Of a stretch of 64,000 nucleotides of DNA, positions 49,453-57,975 are shown piece by piece (within the stretch, counting starts at the first letter, position 1; each line of letters starts with the position of its first letter). The notes under the pieces were generated by a model that ran no database searches, was not told where the DNA came from, and worked only from the letters and a program-made list of their open reading frames with translations. The DNA is from Bradysia coprophila (Eukaryota > Arthropoda > Insecta > Diptera > Sciaridae). The stretch is taken from contig NW_023503501.1 in NCBI RefSeq assembly GCF_014529535.1, positions 4,532,150 through 4,596,149 of the forward strand, written 5' to 3'. The position numbers were made by a program, and so were the translations under genes.

Positions 49453-50724
49453 ATGAGTCCATCTCACGGTATCGGTAAAGCACAATTAGAGCTGAACAAC
49501 GATTACGACGAACTTCTGAAAGCTGGTTATGAATACGTCGAGGGAACACTAGTGCCACAGCCAATATCACGGCCCCAATTCTCGTTGACCGAGTTAAAAA
49601 ATGCTATACCACCCCATTGTTTCGAACGGTCGATGGTGAAATCGTTTGGCTATTTGGCATTGGATTTTCTGTACGTTAGTTTATTAGCATATTGTGCCTA
49701 CATTGCGTTGGAGCAACAGTCCATCTACTGGCAACTGATTGGATATCCCATTTACTGGTTCTGCCAGGGAAGTATACTGTTTGGTGTGTGGGTGTTAGCT
49801 CATGAATGTGGGCATTCGGCGTTCTCGGATAGTGATTTTGTGAACGACACTGTCGGACTTATTGTACACGCGGCACTGCTAACACCTTACTATAGTTGGA
49901 AAATCAGTCATCGCAAACATCATGCCAATACAGGAAGTTGTGAACATGACATGGCCTTTGTTCCATTTTCACAAAGCGATTTAGAGCCGACTTGGTCCGA
50001 TACGTTAGAAGACAGTCCCATCTACCATGTCTACAAAATTTTCAAAGTGTTATCGATCGGTTGGATGCCCGGCTATTTGGGCTTCTTCGGATGGGGACCA
50101 AGAAAGCACGACAATGGGCCTAAGTGTCACTTCAATCCAAAAGCGGAATTCTTTGCACCAAAGGAACGGCATCTAATTGTTATAAATGATTTTGCTGTTG
50201 TATTGGCCATGGTTACTGTTGGATATTTCATATACACCTGCGGTTTTCCCATCGTGTTCCGATTGTACTTGATGCCATACCTTGTGATGAATGCATACTT
50301 GGTCACTGTTACGTATTTGCATCATACGGACACCTATGTCCCGCATTATCGAGAAGGTGAGGAAGATGGTTTTTCTTTCATTTGGGTCTGTGTAATACAT
50401 TTATCCACTTCCCAATTATAAGGTGAATGGAGTTGGTTGCGCGGATCCTTATGCACCGTTGACCGTTCGTATGGAAAAATATTGGACGTAGTTCTGCATC
50501 ACATTACAGACACTCATGTGTGCCATCACATTTTTTCGAAAATGCCGTTCTATCATTGTGTCGAAGCAACGGAGGCTATTAAGCCGATTTTGGGAAAGTA
50601 TTATTTGAGGGACACAACGCCCGTTTTTTCGGCTTTGTGGCGCATAGTGAATCATTGTAAATATGTGCAGAATGATGGGAGCGTTGTATTTTATAAGAAA
50701 AAGTCTTGGAAAAAGTCGGACTAA
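49453..50724 (+). CDS. FAD2-type (plant/fungal-like) delta-12 fatty acid desaturase, 2 exons
   Basis: Predicted ER membrane desaturase making linoleic from oleic acid on phospholipid-bound substrates. Exons 49453-50356 and 50423-50724 join in phase (GAA G/GT GAA) across a 66-base GT-AG intron, giving 401 residues. Three histidine boxes are intact: HECGH (117-121), HRKHH (153-157) and HVCHH (333-337). Family-specific surroundings include the N-terminal AIPPHCFERS, HECGHSAFSDSD, HRKHHANTGSCEHD, YLHHTDTYVPHY, EWSWLRGSLCTVDRSYG and EATEAIKPILGKYY. This is the methyl-end (FAD2) family, not the acyl-CoA delta-9/11 desaturases that are standard in insects. There is no cytochrome b5 domain. The gene has an intron and insect-like base use, so it is part of the host genome. 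Whether it makes delta-12 or omega-3 products cannot be read from sequence. Confidence 0.93.
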
Positions 50725-50732
50725 ATTGTGCA

Positions 50733-50899
50733 AATTCACGCCCTAAGTGTGCCTAAAATTTGAATTTTAAGTGAACGATTCGATGAAAAAGTGAACCGAA
50801 AAATACATTTCAACGCTTCATTGTATGAAAATGACGCTACGTTAGAAAGTCCTCCGCACTTTCCATTTTGAATTTCGACCGCACTTACGGCGTGAATTG
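50733..50899. repeat. MITE with AATTCACGCC ends, copy 1, directly after the desaturase stop
   Basis: The left end AATTCACGCCCTAAGTGTGC and right end (complement AATTCACGCCGTAAGTGCGG) are inverted. The interior has AAGTGAACGATTCG, ATTTCAACGCTTC, TTGTATGAAAATGACGCT and GTTAGAAAGT. The near-identical copy lies at 62498-62658. This copy starts about 8 bases after the TAA of the desaturase and so probably supplies its 3' UTR. Confidence 0.88.
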
Positions 50900-50965
50900 T
50901 GTTCGTGAACTGCATTTTCATTAGTTGCATGCATCGTCGATGCAGCATCGAAGACAAATTGTTTC

Positions 50966-51160
50966 AACCTTACCACTTAAATATTGATTTTTGGTCTACA
51001 TATTCTTAAAATCGTTCTTTAACCGTGAAGCTTCATGAAAAATGGTGATAAAAAAACATGTTCCTCTATTTGGCCAAAAATGCGCCATCATGGCTTCACG
51101 GTTTAAAAATCGATTTTAACAATGTGTAGGTCAAAGATTGATATTTAAGTGGCAAGGTTC
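50966..51160. repeat. Foldback element with about 65-bp arms
   Basis: Left AACCTTACCACTTAAATATT and TTTAACCGTGAAGC; right GCTTCACGGTTTAAAAATCG and ATATTTAAGTGGCAAGGTT. The loop of about 60 bases has no coding capacity. Confidence 0.88.
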
Positions 51161-51329
51161 TTTTAAAATTACTTATACCTCGGAACAACAAAGGAAACAT
51201 TTTTTTTAAATTAAATTAATTCGTCAATTTTACACAATTACACAAACATTTGACCAGAAACGTCGACTGTAGAAGTAACAAAATTCGAAAAACTACGCCA
51301 AGAGTTTACCGTGTTTTAAGCGTATTAAG

Positions 51330-52250
51330 CAAGGCTGTAACCCTTGGTGGGTTACGCAGATTCAAGCTTAGAGTAATTATACCTACGACGAAATGTGGTC
51401 CTTCATCAGTTTGTATAAGATTTCGTATAATTTTACACCACGTGTATACGTGTATGCGTTCGCTTTTGATAGTTCAATTAAGAGGGCAAACTCACATACC
51501 AATAAAAATTTCGTATTTGATGTTGGGACCACATATTTTTCTTAATTTTGTTCGAAATTTCGGATTCGGATTCAAGGCTGTAAACTTTGGTGAGGTCATA
51601 GATACGCGGATGACTTACCACACTTGACGCGATAATACGACGGATTTTGACTCAACAAAATTCACCTTCTGTGACGATTGTCGTCGCCGTGATGAATTTC
51701 TTTTTTTGTATGCAAAATCATCAGAAGTGGTGTGATCTTGCGTACGTAATAAAATAACAATCTGAGTGACGTTTCCAAAGTTTACAGCCTCGCACTGAGT
51801 TTTGGATTCATAAAATAAGTACGGTCAGTGCAGAACAGCATTGTGATAATGATAAGCGGGGGCACTACATGTTCCATACTAAAAACTCACCACGCGATAC
51901 AAATTCGATTTTGGTGAATTTCTTTGAATGGGGATGACGAAGGTCCGCGTATCTAATAAATTGACGATCTGTGTTATTTCCCCAAAAGTTTAAAGTCATG
52001 GTAGCTATAAGTTACTCAAGTCCAAATTTTTCCATAATGCAATCTTTTCACAAATGGCTCTGCAAAGAATATTCCACGGCTGTGTACTTAAGGGAAGTAA
52101 GAAAACACGCGAACGAACGACTTTACATACAAAAATCAATTTACTAAAATCGAATTTGTTTAACGTGGTGAATTTTTAGTATGCAAAGTGTTATGTCACC
52201 CGCGTATTTTAATGGTCGTGAACTCACCAAAATCACAGCCTTGGCATTAT
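51330..52250. repeat. Cluster of CAAGGCTGTAA-type repeat ends
   Basis: Related ends occur at about 51331 and 51572 (GCAAGGCTGTAACCCTTGG, TCAAGGCTGTAAACTTTGG) and, inverted, near 52245 (complement CCAAGGCTGTGATTTTGGTG). Shared inner blocks include TACGCGG and a CATACTAAAAA(C/A)TCACCACG stretch at about 51875 and, inverted, about 52180. A further copy sits at 54663-54790. It looks like one element of about 0.7-0.9 kb with duplicated or nested ends. Confidence 0.65.
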
Positions 52251-54228
52251 GCCATTCAATCATTCAACATTTTGTGTTAAATTTCGAAAGTAATTCACAG
52301 TTCGACTTGTATGGATTCGAACAGCGACCTTCATGAGTAAATAGGAAAAGTGCGTTGAGAGAGGACAATTTTATTTTTAAGGGAAAATTTCGTATACCAA
52401 CACAACAATTGTATGCATGTGTTGGTTTGAATTACAGATGAAACAATGGAAATACAAAACAGCTGTCACTGTCACTACTTGCAGTGCGTTTATTCGAAGA
52501 AAATTTTAAATTTTGTAGCGAACGCAGTGCTATTCTGTTTGACGTCATTGCGAACAAATTGAAAAATAAAAATGTAAACTTACACTTAAATGTTGGAGTT
52601 TTTGAATGCAAGGCGAATGGTTGCAGAGGGTTACAACTAGACAGTTAATAAGAACCAAGATATTCCTTAGATTCATTCAAAATCATTTCGAAGAAATTGC
52701 TAGTGCTCTGCAATATGCGAAAGGAAGAAAGTCAACACTTAAATATAACCCCAGCTGCCCTTATAACCTAAGAATGCTCTTTTACAAAATCTATTTTACT
52801 CTTGGCCAACTTCCAGCCGACCAGATACCTTTTTTTATTCAAAATCCTTGATATTCAATATAATATTGAATAAACAGTTAGAAGACATTACCAGATAATT
52901 GATTTGCGTATTGCAGTCAGGTCAATATATAAATGACCTTCGCATTCCAACAACAGTTCCTTTTTTAAAGCGTTAACTGACACGATCAAAAAATCTGATT
53001 GACGTGGATACAACTCAAACCTACATGAAATCCAAAAGCTCATCCTTCTGCTGTAAGCTCCTCCAGACACAATCAAAACGGTGGCCCTATATAAAAATTT
53101 ATTGGTTGTGGTGAGTATACCGGACGTGTTTGCCATTCGTTCAACTAATTATTCGGTGCGTCTACACCATTAATTGCTATTGTTCTTGTTCTACATTAAT
53201 TCGAACTGAATGAATAAGTTATTGTGTTTGTTAGGTTGAAGCTCATCACTCGTTTCATATAGTAAAAGCACAACGATGAACGTGTATATATCCAAGCAGC
53301 TATACTATTGTGTTCAGACGCTTCGCTGATTACTTTTTTCATATAAATTATTTTGTTGGAAGTAATTAGTTCGTTGAGAAAGTTTACATTAGCTTGAAGT
53401 AACTGGCCTGTGGTAATATTTTAATGACCACATTACCATACGATTACGTCGATGATTTCGCTGCAATGTGATAGCTCAGACGGACAGAACGGTTGAGGTA
53501 GGTAAAGTGTATCTCTGTTGACTGGAAAGGCCAATTGTCCGCGAATGTTATCAAAATTGAGTATCTTGTTGCTCATGTACCAAAATACAGAGAAACTTCT
53601 AACTCATCCACAAACGGTCAGATTAACTAAAATCTCATCTGAAACATTCTAATGAAACGAGTACGTACCTGTTGCACAGAGCCCAGATTTAGTTGATAAC
53701 AGATGGCGTTGATTCCGTCTTCTTCACAGAGGTTCTTTCTATACATTGTTAAACGAACGTAAGTTTTCAAGTCATTTTGTTAGTCTCTGAGGTCATTTAT
53801 ATGTGGTTGTCCCTCTCTTCTGCTTGTGCAGTTAATGTCAACCAAATTTGTGTTTAAGCTTGCATCATCTGTTTTACCAGTTGGTCCACTCATACAACCA
53901 CACTGCTTATTCGTGTCCTAACCCGTATAAAGTTCGACACTAACAAACACGCGTGGGGAAGTAGTACAACCATGTAAGCACGTATGATTGTATGAGTGAA
54001 CACAAATTCGGTTGAAATTGACTGCAGATAGCAATTTTCGATTCGGTAAGAATGATTTTCCATTTTGGGATACCATGCAACACAGACACACAGCCAAAAT
54101 GAAAAATCTTATCCTCACTTAGCTAAGGCTAGACTAATATTTCGAACACGATCCAAGTAAGTAAAAAAATTCTGTTCAATTCTTGGGTTCGGTTAACGTA
54201 TATTTGTGAAATTGATTGAAAGTTCGCT
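52251..54228. other. Intergenic, no supported gene
   Basis: About 2 kb. Open frames at 52606-52851 (+) and 52888-53136 (-) have no recognised domain. A minus-strand frame at 53918-54118 has a hydrophobic start but only a GTG start codon (see rejected items). The region just left of 54229 should hold the 3' UTR of the lectin gene. Confidence 0.45.
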
Positions 54229-55500
54229 TCATTCTTCACAGACGAAATAATGTTCATCTGTGCAATTTGAATTGTGCCACCAAAGTCGATCTGCTGATCC
54301 AATATTTCTACTCCACAATAGAACACAACGTTCAGCTCCAATGTTATTCGGTTCACTGGCATACCAATTCATATAGGTTAAGGGTTGTCCGTTTCCCATC
54401 CAAGAGAAATTACCGGCGAACGCAAGGTCATTGCCTGATATCCAAAATTCGTCAGTCTTCATATCTAAAGTATCGGTTCAACGTTATGCATTTTCAAACT
54501 GATCGACTAAGAAGGCGAAATCGTCTAATTTTAGTTACTGTAATCTACGATTAAAGCCACTATAGCCTCATGCTCCAACTGTGATTCAATGCTTGCCAAA
54601 TGCATTCCATGAAATCGACAAAACTGCATCGCTCTGTACCAATTCGCCTGAGGGGTTCAATAAAATAATTCAAGGCTGTCAACTTTTGGACAGGTCACCC
54701 AGATCGCCATTTTATTAGATACGAGGGGACATACCAACACCACTTTCCAAATATCTTACATGATTCTGCACGGTAAAGTGCGCCTTGCGTCACTGTTTGT
54801 GACAGTGAAAATGCAACCGTGCACAAGCATGTAAAATAACTTTACGTAATTATTTCTAAGTTATTGTTTGGCTTGTGTGATTACTTCACTCGCCTTCGGC
54901 TCGTTCCGCAAAGCTCGCACTTGCTAAAACAATAAACTTACAAGCAAGCACGTAATATACTACAAATACTAGAAACTGATGTGTCACAAAGTATGGTCCT
55001 GTAGCTGCTCTTACTGTACTTACCTTAAAGAAAATTCCTAAGACAAATTCTTTAGTTTGCATTGTTACTGAAGGCATTGCATCTACATAGGATATAAAAT
55101 TCATATTAGAAATGAAAGAGACATAAACGGGAGATATAACCGAAGCAATAGGAGAATGGAGTTTAGAAACTAAGGGTAAAATCTATTACAATTTAGTACT
55201 TTTCTTCATTAAAAGTCTGCTGTCACTGAATTATTTTTTCATGAAAAAACTTCACTGCAGTGACATTTCATGGGAATGAATCAATGTGAAGTTGTTACAC
55301 AAAAAATAGTACAGTGAGAATGAAGTATTATAAAAAAATGTGGCGCCTCTACAGGCCAACCGACTAGGCGAGCGAATACAGGCAACTTTCTAAACGGTTA
55401 AATATTATTAGACTAATTCTTAAAAAAAGGAATTACCTTGCGGCTCGGACTTTAAGGCCGATATTTGAATAAGGACAATTATTGTCAATAATTTGAACAT
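54229..55500 (-). CDS. Secreted C-type lectin with EPN motif, 4 exons
   Basis: Small secreted single-domain lectin, likely binding glycans on microbes or host surfaces. Minus-strand exons 55500-55437, 55082-55024, 54647-54539 and 54464-54229 give 155 residues with all junctions GT-AG and in phase. Exon 1 is a clear signal peptide (MFKLLTIIVLIQISALKSEP). The C-type lectin fold follows: KEFVLGIFFKANWYRAMQFC, RFHGMHLASIESQLEHEA, FWISGND (the WIGG position), NWYASEPNN with the mannose-type EPN at 115-117, then RCVLLW and a final FVCEE. The usual WND calcium motif reads WWHNSNC (139-145), so the second part of the calcium/sugar site is altered. The lectin sits alone, without collagen or anchor. 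A dispersed repeat occupies intron 2. Confidence 0.9.
54663..54790. repeat. CAAGGCTGT-type repeat end in intron 2 of the lectin gene
   Basis: TTCAAGGCTGTCAACTTTTG followed by GGTCACCCAGATCGCC and ATTAGATACGAGGGGACAT. It is related to the cluster at 51330-52250, where AAGGCTGTAAACTTTGGTGA and GATACGCGGATGAC occur in the same order. Confidence 0.6.
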
Positions 55501-55867
55501 TTCAAAATAAATTACGATTGGAAAGCTTTCCACGAACTGAAATTACTAAAATTATGAAGATTATGGCAAAATGACATTAATACCCATTGCGATGTCACAT
55601 AAGCGTAAGACGCTATGATTAGATTATACGTATCGTGTGAAGAGGTTTTGACATCAAATTATTATTGATTTATCGATTTATGACCGAGTATTTATTAAGT
55701 TTTGAGAAAGATGAGAAACGGAAATGATTTTCAAATCAATATAATCCAACAAATGTTTGAATTTTTCGCAGACTATTTAAAATCAAACAAATTAAAATGA
55801 CAGATGATGGCTTGTTTCAAAGATTCTATTCTATTCTACAGTTTCTATAATCAATTTCTAAAATTTT

Positions 55868-56008
55868 AGGTTTACTTGCTCGTGCACATAGCGACGTGAA
55901 AGAGGCCTAATCCAAATTTTCCTTTTGTATTTCAGCCAAGTTTGACTGGAATACATGAAAAAAAATGGATTAGGCCTCTTTCGCGTCGGTATGTTTACGA
56001 GCAGTAAC
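55868..56008. repeat. Foldback element with about 62-bp arms
   Basis: Left GTTTACTTGCTCGTGCACAT and GTGAAAGAGGCCTAATCCAA; right, as complement, GTTACTGCTCGTAAACATAC and GCGAAAGAGGCCTAATCCAT. The centre is around CAGCCAAGTTTGACTGG. No coding capacity. Confidence 0.88.
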
Positions 56009-56202
56009 AAGTCAATCTCACCACAGAAACCCTGAGCAGCCAGCCACGAACCTAATAAAATGGTTTGTTTTACATGTTCCAGTTATCGGGGTCAAGTGTA
56101 CCAACGATCTAAGTTTTAGTTCCGAAAATTTAAAAAGTAAACGTTACATGCCCTTGTTAAAACTGTCATATATTTCTCTTTCAGCAATAGACTGTTAAGG
56201 TG

Positions 56203-56335
56203 TCCATTCCACTCAACAAAAAGTACTCCGTGAGAGAGCCGTAAGAGAGCGAGCTGTCAAGTAAACAAAACAAAAATTGAAAAAATTCAATTTTGACTCT
56301 CACACGGAGTACTTTTTTGGTAAGAGGAAATTAAA
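56203..56335. repeat. MITE with TTAA flank, copy 2
   Basis: Second copy of the element at 47757-47880, with better-kept inverted ends (AAAAAGTACTCCGTGAGAG opposite the complement AAAAAAGTACTCCGTGTGAG). The interior is different and A-rich. Confidence 0.75.
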
Positions 56336-56458
56336 GGTTATTTTAACTTAACTGATGTGTTAAAAAACCGTACTTGTCATATTTTAAGCGCTTTTTTCAA
56401 CATCACACACATCTCTGCTTTTCATCTTTTTATCCCTAGTTATGTAAACATTCAAAGA

Positions 56459-56505
56459 CAAGTACTTCAAGGTAAGTTATAATTAGATGGCATTCTGTAT
56501 TCTCC
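56459..56505 (+). repeat. Fourth copy of the 45-base repeat seen at 22.4-22.7 kb
   Basis: CAAGTACTTCAAGGTAAGTT then ATAATTAGATGGCATTCTG. It is in the same orientation as the three copies near 22.5 kb. Confidence 0.65.
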
Positions 56506-57377
56506 CTCTAAAAAAACAAATTTCGACAGCATGAAATAATGTCCTATTTGTCCCCCTACAGAAACACTGCTTTTGTTTTCCCTAGTTTCGAAAATGACTT
56601 ATTACACACCCTGGAAAAACAAGAAAATTTGCAAAATTGATTTCAATTACATAACTCGGAATAACAATGAAAAGTCTCGTTTTTACACTTTTAGACTTTT
56701 CTCCCTTGTATACTATAACACGGTTTTTTTTCGTTCAACAATTATTTTCTACAAATGTAAAAATATTTGGCACGAATATTACTTATTTACATGACAAAGG
56801 ATTAAAAGTTGAAAAGTCCAGTTTCCGTGCGGGGTTTCGGCTTCGCCTCGGATCAACAATCACACGAAAACGTGACTTTTTATTTTTACCCTGAGTTTTG
56901 TAATGGATTTTGTGCCACAGAGAATTGTAATACGACGGATTTCCATATCGATAACAAGATTGAAATGTCCAATATTTCCACACCAGTTTGATGGTATATT
57001 TCAACACTCAAAGCAGTGTTGATATGGAATTTGTATGAGTTATTACAGCATTCGTTTTAGAAAATTCAAAGCAATGTGATCGATCAAATTTGAAGAGTGA
57101 TTGTTTACAATGAAAATTATGATTTTTCGTGCTTTGTCTATTTCAATTCTCGGTTGGCACAAAGCATGATGTGTTACATGTATTGTAATGAGATTTTTTC
57201 AGCACACTTGGGCCAAGTGCTGAAAAAATCAACATTACAATACTTGAAGCACAACATACTATTACATACTGTGAACTCACAAACCAATTCTCCTGTTTTC
57301 CTTAGTGGATGTAATTCGCTACTTTCGACTCCAGGGAAAAAGAAAGTATGTAAAAAAATGTTTATAATAAATAAATT

Positions 57378-57440
57378 CCAAATTTATTTGTGACAAATAA
57401 AGTAAAATATTTGTGACAAATAAAGTAAAATATTTGTGAC
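57378..57440. repeat. Tandem repeat, 23-base unit
   Basis: About 2.7 copies of TTTGTGACAAATAAAGTAAA plus ATA. Each unit contains the near-palindrome TTTGTGACAAA. A further single TTTGTGACAAATA lies near 57490. Confidence 0.85.
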
Positions 57441-57509
57441 AAATAAAGAAAGTAATTTTGAATTTATTTCTCATAAATATTTTTAATATTTGTGACAAAT
57501 ATTTATATC

Positions 57510-57545
57510 TTCGAACCAAATTTTCACAATTAAATTTGGTTCGAA
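57510..57545. repeat. Perfect 14-base hairpin
   Basis: TTCGAACCAAATTT and its exact complement are separated by an 8-base loop (TCACAATT). It is AT-rich and lies beside the 23-base tandem repeat. Confidence 0.8.
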
Positions 57546-57683
57546 TAATTGTTTTTTTTTCGCGAAAACAACCGCACATACTCTATCAATTTTACAAAAA
57601 TTGTAGCGTTGCGGAAATGGTTTATCTTATCTTGGATTGTGAACCAATCGCGCAATAAAATCAATAATTTTCTCCAACATCAT

Positions 57684-57829
57684 AGGGTAGCGGTACCAAT
57701 ATCCGCACATGTATACCAGTCGTCGGCCACTTATGGTTCTTTCATTCATAAAAATATTTATCAATTACAAAACAATATGTGTCCGACTACTGGTATATAC
57801 ATGTGCGGATAATGGTACGCTCACCCTAA
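57684..57829. repeat. Foldback/MITE element with AGGGT ends
   Basis: Left AGGGTAGCGGTACCAATATC and CGCACATGTATACCAGT; right, as complement, AGGGTGAGCGTACCATTATC and CGCACATGTATATACCAGTA. Arms are about 38 bases with a loop of about 70. Confidence 0.88.
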
Positions 57830-57975
57830 CTGATCATTTTAGCGCTCGGCTCTCTTTTGTGCAAAAAAAAAGTCGCGCGAACTCGTCTCTATTAAGTTCT
57901 TTGATTGGTTAGTTTATTCACAAAATTGCAGTAATCCAGTCGGGAGAAAGAGTGATTTTTGGTTAAATACGGAAA

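Noticed and set aside
52606-52851. Open frame of 81 codons downstream of the desaturase
   Set aside because: No domain, signal peptide or splice context; base composition like its surroundings.
52888-53136. Minus-strand frame preceded by a TATATAG string
   Set aside because: No signal peptide or domain after the TATA-like string; coincidence is likely in AT-rich DNA.
53918-54118. Minus-strand frame with hydrophobic start (FFILAVCLCCMV) beside the lectin gene, possibly a second lectin's signal exon
   Set aside because: No ATG in a good position (GTG start only), no following lectin exons found at lower coordinates, and only faint resemblance to a lectin N-terminus.
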